Source of the DNA: CAYOHY01 sp964403885
Lineage (GTDB): Bacteria; Actinomycetota; Coriobacteriia; Anaerosomatales; PHET01
DNA length: 64,000 bases
Reading direction: 5' to 3'
Assembly (NCBI GenBank): GCA_964403885.1
Contig: CAYOHY010000003.1
Span: 22,907-86,906 of the forward strand
Positions 36,635 to 45,002 of the stretch are shown here, one piece after another. Below the pieces are notes generated by a model that made no database searches, had not been told where the DNA came from, and saw nothing but the letters and a program-made list of their open reading frames with translations. Positions within the stretch are counted from its first letter, which is position 1, and each line of letters starts with the position of its first letter. Position numbers and translations under genes: made by a program.

Positions 36635-37309
36635 GTGGGCAGCCTGCTCGTACACATCACCCCGCTGGCACTGGGCGTCGCCGCGAGCCCGCTTCCGGTC
36701 GTCGCCGTGCTGATCATCCTGATCACCAAGCGGGCCCGCCCCGCGAGCATCGTGCTCACCGCGGGCTGGATACTGGGAAACATCGTCGCCATAGGCATCG
36801 CCGTCGCCTTTGCCGACGTCGTACCGATGCCCAAACAAGGCACCGACGCGCCGTCCGAGGGAATCTTCACCCTGCTTCTGGGCATCGGGCTCGTGGTCAT
36901 GGGTATCCTGGCGCGTCGCGGACGACAGCGCTCCACGAGCACCGAGCTCCCCACCTGGGTGAACTCCGTCGACAACCTCTCGCCGATCGGCGCGGGGTTC
37001 GTCGCGTTCCTCAACGCGACGACAAGCCCCAAGAACCTCGCGCTGACCATCACCGCCGGCCGCATGATCAGCACGTCGGTCAGCGCCCCGCCGCTCATCG
37101 CGTCGGCGAGCCTGTTCTACGTGGCCGTGGCCAGCGTCTCAATCGTCACGCCGGTCGTTTTGTACTTTGTCGGCGGTGAGCGATCGGTGGACATCCTCAA
37201 GCGCTGGCGCGATCGGGTGACCGAGAACGGGGCGGCGATCATGGAGATCACGCTCCTCGTACTGGGTGTCGCGATGTCTGCCAAGGGGCTGTACAACCTC
37301 TTCAGCTAG
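36635..37309 (+). CDS. GAP-family (Sap-like) membrane protein
   Basis: A 224 aa protein with six likely membrane segments. The N-terminus (LALGVAASPLPVVAVLIILI) and the following GWILGN match the GAP family, named after mycobacterial glycopeptidolipid-addressing protein and including Sap for sulfolipid; a LysE-like transporter fold is likely. Substrate unknown. The GTG start is 5 bases after GAAGGA; 55 upstream in-frame codons cover the probable promoter and are rejected. It stands alone between the divergent cls and the M16 peptidase. Confidence 0.72.
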   Translation: MGSLLVHITPLALGVAASPLPVVAVLIILITKRARPASIVLTAGWILGNIVAIGIAVAFADVVPMPKQGTDAPSEGIFTLLLGIGLVVMGILARRGRQRSTSTELPTWVNSVDNLSPIGAGFVAFLNATTSPKNLALTITAGRMISTSVSAPPLIASASLFYVAVASVSIVTPVVLYFVGGERSVDILKRWRDRVTENGAAIMEITLLVLGVAMSAKGLYNLFS

Positions 37310-37452
37310 CGTCACGACAGTAGTCAACGCGTATGCGACCCGCCGTCCCCGCGACCGAATCCACTCGGATATCGGCACCGTTCGGGTACCCTAGTATCAG
37401 GCGGTACCTTCGCCCGTACACACCCATGCCATCGACCCAACAGGGGGACTCG

Positions 37453-38706
37453 ATGTTCTATCGAAAGACCGTTCTCGACAACGGCGTCACCGTCATGTCA
37501 GAGCCCATGGACTCCGTGCGCTCCGTCGCCTTGGGCATCTGGTTCGCCGTGGGCAGCCGTGACGAAAGCCCCGCCGAGGCGGGCATGTCGCACTTCATGG
37601 AGCACATGATGTTCAAGGGCACGCCCACGCGCAGCGCCCAAGACATCTCCGAGCAGTTCGACCGCCTGGGTGCCGAGCTCAACGCCTTCACGTCCAAGGA
37701 GTACACCTGCTACTACAGCAGGTGCGTGGACGAGAACCTCCCGGTCGCCTTCGAGCTACTGGCCGACATGTGTGTCAACGCCAACCTCGACGATGAGTCG
37801 TGCACCTCGGAGCGCGAGGTCGTCATCGAGGAGATCGCGCGCATGGAAGACACTCCCGACGACCGCATCCACGAGATCTTCAGCCGCGCCCTGTGGCCCA
37901 CGCACCCCATCGGCCTGCCGATCCTTGGGAGCCGTCAGACCGTGGGCGGGTTCGACCACCCGCAGTCGGTGTCGTTCCGGTCGAAGCACTACCTGACCGG
38001 CAACTGCGTGGTTGCGGCCTCCGGCAACGTGGACCATGAGGCTCTCGTCGCCCTCACCGAACGACACCTCGCCGGGCTCGCCGCAGGCCCGCGCTCGGTG
38101 CGGCCCGTCGCCGACGCCTCGAGCGAGGCCCAGCTCGCGGTCCTGAACAAGGACACTGAGCAGGCGCACATCTGCTACGGCGTCGCGACGATGAACGCAC
38201 ACCATCCCGACCGCTTCGCGCTCTCCGTGCTCGACGGCGTGCTGGGCGGCGGGATGAGCTCGCGCCTGTTCCAAGAGATCCGAGAGAAGCGCGGCCTCGT
38301 CTACGCGGTCTACTCCTTCTCGGCGCTGTATCAGGACACGGGCGAGTTCGCGGTGTACGCAGGCACGCGCCCCGAGCGCGCCGAGGAGGTCATCCGCCTC
38401 ATCCGCATCGAGATGGAGCGGATCGCCAATGACGGCGTGACGCCTGAGGAGCTCGACCGCGTGAGGCAAGCGGCGAAGGGCCACCTGGTGTTGGGAATGG
38501 AGTCGACCCGGAACCGCATGTCTCGCCTGGGCAAGAACGAGGTCACCGGCGGCGAGATCCTCTCGGCAGACGAGATCATGGAGCGCTTCGACGCGGTGTC
38601 GATGGACGACGTCTGCCGCGTGAGTGCCGACGTCCTGTCGCGCGAGAAGGTGCTCGCCGTGATCGGCCCGTTCGACCGAGACAAGCTCGCGCCGCTCGTG
38701 CACTAA
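37453..38706 (+). CDS. M16 family zinc peptidase (processing-peptidase-like)
   Basis: The inverted zinc motif HxxEH is present (H47, E50, H51 in SHFMEHMMFKGT) with a third ligand at about E127 in EREVVIEEI. The C-terminal half holds the R/Y region (LFQEIREKRGLVYAVYSF). At 417 aa it is the short PqqL/YmxG-like form usually found downstream of pnp. Substrate unknown. AGGGGGA lies 4 bases before the ATG, and 40 upstream codons are rejected. dapB follows after 38 bases. Confidence 0.9.
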   Translation: MFYRKTVLDNGVTVMSEPMDSVRSVALGIWFAVGSRDESPAEAGMSHFMEHMMFKGTPTRSAQDISEQFDRLGAELNAFTSKEYTCYYSRCVDENLPVAFELLADMCVNANLDDESCTSEREVVIEEIARMEDTPDDRIHEIFSRALWPTHPIGLPILGSRQTVGGFDHPQSVSFRSKHYLTGNCVVAASGNVDHEALVALTERHLAGLAAGPRSVRPVADASSEAQLAVLNKDTEQAHICYGVATMNAHHPDRFALSVLDGVLGGGMSSRLFQEIREKRGLVYAVYSFSALYQDTGEFAVYAGTRPERAEEVIRLIRIEMERIANDGVTPEELDRVRQAAKGHLVLGMESTRNRMSRLGKNEVTGGEILSADEIMERFDAVSMDDVCRVSADVLSREKVLAVIGPFDRDKLAPLVH

Positions 38707-38744
38707 CTCGTTTCCCAACCACTTCACAGGAAGGTCTCATCGCT

Positions 38745-39536
38745 ATGATCCGCGTACTCGTTGCCGGCGCAGCCGGCCGTATGGGCTCCGAGGTCGTCAA
38801 GGCCGTGTCTGCAGCCGAGGGGCTCGAGGTCGTCGCTGCGGTCGACCCGGGCATCGCCGGGTGCCTGGTCCCCGACGCCAACGGCGGCCACGTCGAGTGC
38901 ACGACGGACCTGGCGTCGGCGATCGCCGCCACCTCACCCGACGTCATGGTCGACTTCACGCGGCCCGACGTGGTCGAAGGCAACCTGCGCATCGCGCTTG
39001 CCGCCGGCATCGACTGCGTGGTGGGCACCACGGGCGTGACCGAGGAGAAGCTCGCCGAGCTCGCAGCGATCGCGCCTGAGGGCACGTGTTTGTTCTACGC
39101 ACCCAACTTCGCGATCGGCGCCGTGTTGATGATGGAGTTCGCTCAGCGCGCGGCGCGGTTCATGCCGCACGTCGAGGTCATCGAGCTCCACCACGACCAG
39201 AAGCTCGACGCCCCCAGCGGCACCGCGGTCCATACCGCGCGCCTCATCGCCGCGGCTCGCCGCAGCGTGCCGGTGACACCGGGCCGAGACACCGAGCTGC
39301 CCGGGATGGAGGGTGCGCGAGGGGCGCTGGTCGATGAGGTGAGCGTGCACTCGGTGCGTCTGCCGGGCCTGGTGGCCCACCAGGAGGTCTTGTTCGGCGG
39401 TCAGGGCCAGACGCTGTCGATCAGGCACGACTCGATCGACCGCACGAGCTTCATGCCGGGCGTGGTGCTGGCGTGCCGCGAGGTGGGCGCGCACAGCGGC
39501 CTGGTCATGGGCCTCGAGAAGCTGATGGGGGAGTAG
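38745..39536 (+). CDS. dapB: 4-hydroxy-tetrahydrodipicolinate reductase
   Basis: NAD(P)H-dependent step of diaminopimelate/lysine synthesis. The nucleotide-binding GAAGRMGSEVVK is at residues 8-19 and the signature ELHHDQKLDAPSGTA is near residue 147. Length 263 aa. AGGAAGG lies 10 bases before the ATG. lysC starts 1 base after its stop, so the two are clearly one unit. Confidence 0.96.
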   Translation: MIRVLVAGAAGRMGSEVVKAVSAAEGLEVVAAVDPGIAGCLVPDANGGHVECTTDLASAIAATSPDVMVDFTRPDVVEGNLRIALAAGIDCVVGTTGVTEEKLAELAAIAPEGTCLFYAPNFAIGAVLMMEFAQRAARFMPHVEVIELHHDQKLDAPSGTAVHTARLIAAARRSVPVTPGRDTELPGMEGARGALVDEVSVHSVRLPGLVAHQEVLFGGQGQTLSIRHDSIDRTSFMPGVVLACREVGAHSGLVMGLEKLMGE

Positions 39537-39537
39537 C

Positions 39538-40779
39538 GTGACCTGTCCGACAGCCATTCCGGGCATCGATCGCCCGGTCGTCGTCATGAAGTTCGGTGGC
39601 ACCTCAGTCGCCACCGAGGAGGGCCGCGGGGCGATCGCCGCTCGAGTGAGCGCATCACTCGAGCTGGGCAACGCACCGGTCGTCGTCGTCAGCGCGATGG
39701 GTCGCGCCGGCGCACCGTACGCCACGGACACCCTGCTGGGTCTCGTCGCCGATCTCCCCACCGACGAGCGCGAGCGCGATCTTCTCGCCAGCGTGGGCGA
39801 GGTGGTGAGCGCTGTGGTGGTCGCGCACGAACTGCGTGGCGCGGGCATCTCGGCGCGGGCGTTCACGGGCCCGGAGGCGGGCATCCTCACCGACGGGCGT
39901 CACGGCGAGTCGGCGGTCACCGAGATCCATACGGGCCCGCTCGCCGCAGCGATCGCGGACGGCGCGGTGCCGGTGGTCTGCGGTTTCCAGGGCATCGCCG
40001 AGACCGGCGCGCTCACCACGCTGGGCCGAGGCGGCTCCGATACCACCGCATGCGCACTTGGCGTGGCACTGCAGGCCACCGAGGTCGAGATCTACACCGA
40101 CGTCGACGGCGTGATGACCGCGGACCCGCGGACCTGCGAGGGCGCTGAGGTGCTCGACGTGGTACGCGCCGACGAGCTCTTCCAGATGGCCCGGCATGGC
40201 AGCCGCGTGGTGCACACGCCCGCAGCCGAGCTCGCGCTCGCGAGCGGCCTGTCCGTCCGCGTGCGCAACACCTACAGCGCGCATCCGGGCACGCGCGTGG
40301 CAGACATCGCCGCGTATCGGCCCTCATCGGTCGCGACGGCCGTATCGCACGCACACGGCATCGCCCGTGTCCGCGTGGCTCTCCCGGCCGCCGAGGGTAC
40401 ACCCGAGCACATGGAGGCCCAGGCCACCGTGTATCGGTCGATGGCCGACTCGGGGGTGTCTCTCGACATGTTCACTCCGGTGGGCGAGACCCTGGTATTC
40501 ACGGTGGGCGAAGACACGCTCGATGCCGCATGCGCTGTTCTCGGCACGCTGGGGCTGACGCATCAGGTGACGCGAGGGCTGTCGAAGGTCACTCTGGTTG
40601 GCGCGGGGATGCACGGCGTGCCCGGCGTGGTCGCGCGCATGGCCGCGCTGCTCGCCGAGGCCGGCGTGCAGGTCTTGCAGACCGCCGACTCCCACACGAC
40701 GATCTCGGTGCTCGTCCGCGAGGCACAAGCGGCTGCCGCCGTCGACGCGCTGCACAGCGGCTTCGACCTCGCCACGTAG
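39538..40779 (+). CDS. lysC: aspartate kinase
   Basis: First step of the aspartate family pathway. The kinase domain opens with VVVMKFGGTSVAT (about residue 15) and contains GRGGSDTTA near residue 162. Two C-terminal ACT domains (about 265-410) suggest allosteric feedback by lysine and/or threonine. Length 413 aa. The GTG start follows GGGGGAG at the end of dapB. No internal beta-subunit start was assessed. Confidence 0.95.
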   Translation: MTCPTAIPGIDRPVVVMKFGGTSVATEEGRGAIAARVSASLELGNAPVVVVSAMGRAGAPYATDTLLGLVADLPTDERERDLLASVGEVVSAVVVAHELRGAGISARAFTGPEAGILTDGRHGESAVTEIHTGPLAAAIADGAVPVVCGFQGIAETGALTTLGRGGSDTTACALGVALQATEVEIYTDVDGVMTADPRTCEGAEVLDVVRADELFQMARHGSRVVHTPAAELALASGLSVRVRNTYSAHPGTRVADIAAYRPSSVATAVSHAHGIARVRVALPAAEGTPEHMEAQATVYRSMADSGVSLDMFTPVGETLVFTVGEDTLDAACAVLGTLGLTHQVTRGLSKVTLVGAGMHGVPGVVARMAALLAEAGVQVLQTADSHTTISVLVREAQAAAAVDALHSGFDLAT

Positions 40780-40830
40780 CACGCTCACGGGTATAGGAAC
40801 GGGTGTGCCGCTTCGCCACCGGGAGGTCCC

Positions 40831-41367
40831 ATGCGCCCACTCGTGCTGATCTTGACCGCGTCACTCGACGGTTTCATCGCCGACCCTGAAGGCGGCGTCG
40901 AATGGCTTGGCGCTCCACCCAGCGAAGTCCCCGCTGACTACCTTGAGCTGATGGACGGCATCGACGCGTTGGTGATGGGGCGCGGCACCTACGAAGTCTC
41001 ACTCGCGCTCGACGGCGGCACCGACGTCTTCGCCGACAAAGAGGTCTACGTCTTCACCTCGCGCGACGATCTGCTCCCGTTTCCGGGTGTGACCTTCGTC
41101 GACGAAGCCGCTGAGCCCTATGTGCGCCGGCTCAAGGAGTCGGAAGGCGAGACCATCTGGCTCTTTGGCGGAGGCGTGCTCGCCACTGCGCTCTCCGACG
41201 CCGGACTGGTCGATGAGTACCTCATCGCCGTGCAGCCGATCTTGCTGGGCGACGGAATACCGTTGTGGGTGACGCCACACGGCACGACCCCGCTCGAGCT
41301 GGTTCACGCGCGCGCATGGGCGGGCGGCATCGCGGAGCTGCGCTACCGCCGTTCGACGGCGTCGTGA
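40831..41367 (+). CDS. dihydrofolate-reductase/RibD C-terminal-like reductase
   Basis: A 178 aa protein of the DHFR/RibD_C superfamily: LILTASLDGFIADPEG at the N-terminus, DALVMGRGTYE, then WLFGGGVLATAL and DEYLIAVQPILLGDG. The family includes riboflavin-pathway reductases and many stand-alone enzymes of unknown substrate; it is not a classical folate FolA. GGGAGGT lies just before the ATG. It sits between lysC and dapA, but no role in lysine synthesis is known. Confidence 0.82.
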   Translation: MRPLVLILTASLDGFIADPEGGVEWLGAPPSEVPADYLELMDGIDALVMGRGTYEVSLALDGGTDVFADKEVYVFTSRDDLLPFPGVTFVDEAAEPYVRRLKESEGETIWLFGGGVLATALSDAGLVDEYLIAVQPILLGDGIPLWVTPHGTTPLELVHARAWAGGIAELRYRRSTAS

Positions 41368-41414
41368 CGCCTCGTCAACACGCGCGCCCGTTGTGGGCGA
41401 ACACACGCTCGCTG

Positions 41415-41423
41415 TGGCACAAT
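41415..41423 (+). promoter_or_regulatory. possible extended -10 of dapA
   Basis: TGGCACAAT matches TGn plus a 4/6 -10 hexamer in the gap before dapA; TTGTGG lies 21 bases upstream, too far for an ideal -35. The start site would be near 41430. Confidence 0.4.
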
Positions 41424-41445
41424 ACGGCAGGTAGAACGGACAACG

Positions 41446-41473
41446 ACCCGCGTCGACGCGGGTGATTCCTTTT
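41446..41473 (+). terminator. terminator-like hairpin before dapA
   Basis: A perfect 7-bp stem (ACCCGCG/CGCGGGT) with a TCGA loop, then GATTCCTTTT. It could end the reductase gene transcript or, lying downstream of the possible dapA promoter, act as an attenuator. Confidence 0.5.
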
Positions 41474-41489
41474 GAGGGGCTGACCACAC

Positions 41490-42383
41490 ATGAGCTCACC
41501 GCGCTTCGGCCGCATGATCACGGCCATGGTGACGCCTTTTGGCGCTGACAACTCACTCGATCTTCCTCGCGCGGCTCAGCTCGCGGACAAGCTTCTTTCC
41601 GAGGGAAGCGATGCGCTCGTCGTGTGCGGCACGACCGGCGAGAGCCCCACGGTGTTCTACGACCAGAAGATCGAGCTCTTCCGCGCGGTCATAGATGCCG
41701 TGGGCGGCAAGGCCCCCGTCATCGCGAACGCCGGCGACAACTGCACCGATGACTCGGTCGAGTTCGCACGCAAGGTCGTCGACCTGGGCGTCGACGCGAT
41801 CATGTGCGTGGTCCCGTACTACAACAAGCCTCCGCAGGAGGGCATGTACCGCCACTTCCGCGCGATCGCGGAGTCGGTCGACGTGCCGGTCATCCTCTAC
41901 AACATCCCGGGACGTTGCGTGGTCAACATGGACCCCGACACGATCCTGCGCCTCGCACATGACTGCGACAACATCGTCGCCGTGAAGCAGGCCAACGCCG
42001 ACCTTTCACAGACTGCAGCCATCCTTGCCGACGCACCTACGGGCTTCGAGGTGCTGTCCGGCGACGACGAGCTCACGCTGCCGATGATGGCCACCGGCGG
42101 CACGGGCGTCATCTCGGTCCTGAGCCATGTGGCCGGTCCGCGCTTCAAGGAGATGATCGAGGCACAGGCGGCGGGGGACCACACCCGTGCGCTGCGCATC
42201 CACCTGGAGCTGCTGCCGCTCATGAAGACGCTCTTCCTGACCTCGAACCCCATCATGGTCAAGAAGGCGCTCGAGCTCTCCGGCTTCCCTGTGGGTGGCG
42301 TGCGCCTCCCGCTGGTCGAGCCCACCGAGGCTCAGGTAGCCGAGCTCGACCGCGTCATGCGTCACGTCGGCGTGCTCGCGTAG
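41490..42383 (+). CDS. dapA: 4-hydroxy-tetrahydrodipicolinate synthase
   Basis: Condenses pyruvate with aspartate semialdehyde, the first committed step to diaminopimelate. The Schiff-base lysine is K166 (VAVKQAN), with Y137 and T48/T49 (CGTTGES) completing the active site. VVPYYNKPPQEG is the family signature. Length 297 aa. GAGGGG lies 10 bases before the ATG. Confidence 0.96.
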   Translation: MSSPRFGRMITAMVTPFGADNSLDLPRAAQLADKLLSEGSDALVVCGTTGESPTVFYDQKIELFRAVIDAVGGKAPVIANAGDNCTDDSVEFARKVVDLGVDAIMCVVPYYNKPPQEGMYRHFRAIAESVDVPVILYNIPGRCVVNMDPDTILRLAHDCDNIVAVKQANADLSQTAAILADAPTGFEVLSGDDELTLPMMATGGTGVISVLSHVAGPRFKEMIEAQAAGDHTRALRIHLELLPLMKTLFLTSNPIMVKKALELSGFPVGGVRLPLVEPTEAQVAELDRVMRHVGVLA

Positions 42384-42512
42384 GCCGACGCACCAGACGA
42401 TCGGAATCGTCACCGCGTTCAAGGTGACGTGAAATGCACCACCCGCGTGGCCCGCACAAGGCGGGCTGCCAGAGTTGGGCTTCGCGCCCTCAAGGAGACA
42501 CCGCTACCTCAT

Positions 42513-44180
42513 ATGGCAAAGAACAAGAAACCGCGCTTGCGCGTCATACCGCTGGGTGGACTCGACGGCATCGGCAAGAACATGACCGTCATCGAGTTCG
42601 GCTCCGACATGATCGTGGTCGATGCCGGGCTGATGTTTCCCGACGACGACCACCCGGGCGTCGACCTGATCCTGCCCGACTACAGCTACATCGTGAAGCG
42701 CAAGGACAAGCTGCGCGGCATCATCATCACCCACGGCCACGAGGACCACACGGGCGCGCTTCCGTACCTGCTCAAGGACCTCGGTCAGCCGGTGCCCATC
42801 CTCGGAACGAAGCTCACCTTGGGCCTCATCAAGGGCAAGCTCGATGAGCACAAGCTCAAGAAGCCCAAGTTTCGCGAGGTGAAGGCCGGCGGCCACGTGA
42901 GCATGGGCGGCTTCGGCCTCGACTTCTTCGCGGTCAACCACTCCATCCCCGACGCCGTGGGCGTGTTCATCCGCACCTCAGTGGGCAGCGTCTTGCACAC
43001 CGGTGACTTCAAGCTCGACCAGACTCCCATCGATGGCCGCCTGACGGACTACGGCGCGCTCGCCAAGTTCGGCAAGGCGGGCGTCACGCTGCTCATGAGC
43101 GACTCGACCGGTGCCGAGCACCCGGGCTTCTGCCGCTCTGAGGCCGAGGTCGGCAAGGCCCTGCGCGAGATCATCGCCCGGGCCGAGCAGCGCGTGATCG
43201 TCGCGTCGTTCGCAAGCCACATCCACCGTCTCCAGCAGGTGTGCGACGCCGCCGTCGCCAACGGCCGCAAGATCATCGTCACCGGCCGGTCGATGGTTCA
43301 AAACACCAAGATCGCCCGCGACCTGGGCTACCTCACCATCGATGACGACAACATCCTCGACGCCTTCGACCAGCACGGCCTGCCGCCCGAGAAGGTCGTC
43401 GTGCTGTGCACCGGCAGCCAGGGCGAGCCTCTCTCGGCGCTCGCGCGCATGGCCAACGGCGACCACCGCACCGTGACGGTGGAGGAGGGCGACACCGTGA
43501 TCATCTCGGCGAGCCCCGTCCCCGGCAACGAGAAGGCCGTGAGCCGAGTCATCAACCGCCTCTCCAAGGCGCGTGCCCACGTGGTCCACAAAGGCACGGC
43601 CGACGTGCATGTCTCGGGACACGCGTACTCCGAGGAGCTCAAGCTCATCTTGAACCTCGTGCAGCCCGAGTTCTTCGTGCCGGTGCACGGTGAGACCCGC
43701 CATCTGGTCGCGCACGCGCGCCTCGCGGAGTCCGTGGGCATCCCTGAAGACTGCGTCTTCATCCTCGACAACGGCGACTGCCTCGAGATCGACGAGGAAG
43801 AGGCCCGCATGGCCGAGCGCGTCGAGAGCGGCGTGGTCTACGTCGACGGCCTGAGCGTGGGCGACCTGAGCCAGGTGGTCCTGCGCGACCGTCAGCACAT
43901 GAGCCAGGACGGCATCGTGACCGTCGTCATCGCGATCGACTCGCGTACGGGCAAGCCCGCAGGCGATCCCGAGATCGTGACGCGCGGCATCGTCTTCGAC
44001 TCAGAGACCACTGTCGAGGAGGCGCGTGCCCGCGTCGCCAAGACGCTCGCCAAGACCGGCAAGGAGGGCGTCACCGACTTCGCGGTGGTCCAGCGTGCCG
44101 TTCGCGAGTCCCTGTCCCAGTTCCTGTGGGAGCGCATCCGCCGCCGGCCGATGATCATCCCTGTCGTCATGGAGGTCTAG
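42513..44180 (+). CDS. rnj: ribonuclease J
   Basis: Metallo-beta-lactamase RNase with 5'-3' exonuclease and endonuclease activity, central to mRNA decay where RNase E is absent. The metal motif HGHEDH is in ITHGHEDHTGALPYL; a beta-CASP domain follows (SFASHIHRLQQV, HVSGHAYSEELKL), then a C-terminal domain. Length 555 aa. The ATG is 15 bases from AAGGAG, longer than usual, but no better in-frame start exists; 28 upstream codons lie in a leader with two hairpins. uppP starts 3 bases after the stop. Confidence 0.95.
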   Translation: MAKNKKPRLRVIPLGGLDGIGKNMTVIEFGSDMIVVDAGLMFPDDDHPGVDLILPDYSYIVKRKDKLRGIIITHGHEDHTGALPYLLKDLGQPVPILGTKLTLGLIKGKLDEHKLKKPKFREVKAGGHVSMGGFGLDFFAVNHSIPDAVGVFIRTSVGSVLHTGDFKLDQTPIDGRLTDYGALAKFGKAGVTLLMSDSTGAEHPGFCRSEAEVGKALREIIARAEQRVIVASFASHIHRLQQVCDAAVANGRKIIVTGRSMVQNTKIARDLGYLTIDDDNILDAFDQHGLPPEKVVVLCTGSQGEPLSALARMANGDHRTVTVEEGDTVIISASPVPGNEKAVSRVINRLSKARAHVVHKGTADVHVSGHAYSEELKLILNLVQPEFFVPVHGETRHLVAHARLAESVGIPEDCVFILDNGDCLEIDEEEARMAERVESGVVYVDGLSVGDLSQVVLRDRQHMSQDGIVTVVIAIDSRTGKPAGDPEIVTRGIVFDSETTVEEARARVAKTLAKTGKEGVTDFAVVQRAVRESLSQFLWERIRRRPMIIPVVMEV

Positions 44181-44183
44181 CGC

Positions 44184-44999
44184 GTGAATCTCTTCGAGGC
44201 CGTGTTGCTGGGTATCGTCCAGGGGTTCACCGAGTTCCTCCCCATCAGTTCTGACGGGCACCTGGCCGTCACCTATCAACTCATCGGCGAGACCCCCAAC
44301 CTCACCTATGAGGTGTTCTTGCACGCGGCGACCCTGATCGCGATGTTCGTGTACTTCCGAACCGATATCGCGCGCATCTTGTCGGCGTGGTTGCCGCGCA
44401 ACAAGGCGGTGGGAGGCGCCGACAGGCGTCTGACGGTGCTGATCGTCATGGGCACGCTGTCCACCGGTATCGTGGCCAAGCTCCTCGAGCCCATCGTCGA
44501 GCCGATGTCGGCCGACATGATGTGGGTGGGTATCTGGTTCCTCGCCACCGCCGCGCTGCTGACGCTCGCCGAGGCCCTCTCCGGCCGGCGCGCGGCGCTT
44601 CCGCGCACAGAGCTGCTGTCGATCCCTCGCGTGCTGTTCATCGGCGTCATGCAGGGTCTTGCGGTGCTGCCCGGCCTGTCGCGTTCCGGCTCGACCATCG
44701 CGGGCGGGATGCTGGGGGGTCTCAAGCGCGAGGACGCTGCGCGGTTCTCGTTCCTTCTCGGCATGCCGATCATCACGCTGGCGGCCGCGTTGGACGCCGT
44801 CGACGTCCTGACCGGGGGCTCATCGCTGCCGCCCTTCGGCATCGCGATCGCGGGCTTCATCGCCGCCGGCGTGTCCGGTTACATCGCCGTGTGGGGCCTG
44901 CTCAAGATCGTTCGCAACTACCGACTCTACGGCTTCGCCATCTACACCGCCGTTCTGGGCGTTATCCTGTTGGCGATGACGTTCGCCGGCAGGGGGTAG
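44184..44999 (+). CDS. uppP: undecaprenyl-diphosphatase (BacA/UppP type)
   Basis: Membrane phosphatase recycling undecaprenyl diphosphate, the product made by UppS in this window; also linked to bacitracin resistance. The motif GIVQGFTEFLPISSDGHL is at residues 9-26 (usual SSSGHL reads SSDGHL), and the second motif is PGLSRSGSTI. Length 271 aa, about 8 helices. The GTG start is 7 bases after GGAGGTC in the end of rnj. Confidence 0.94.
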   Translation: MNLFEAVLLGIVQGFTEFLPISSDGHLAVTYQLIGETPNLTYEVFLHAATLIAMFVYFRTDIARILSAWLPRNKAVGGADRRLTVLIVMGTLSTGIVAKLLEPIVEPMSADMMWVGIWFLATAALLTLAEALSGRRAALPRTELLSIPRVLFIGVMQGLAVLPGLSRSGSTIAGGMLGGLKREDAARFSFLLGMPIITLAAALDAVDVLTGGSSLPPFGIAIAGFIAAGVSGYIAVWGLLKIVRNYRLYGFAIYTAVLGVILLAMTFAGRG

Positions 45000-45002
45000 G
45001 CA

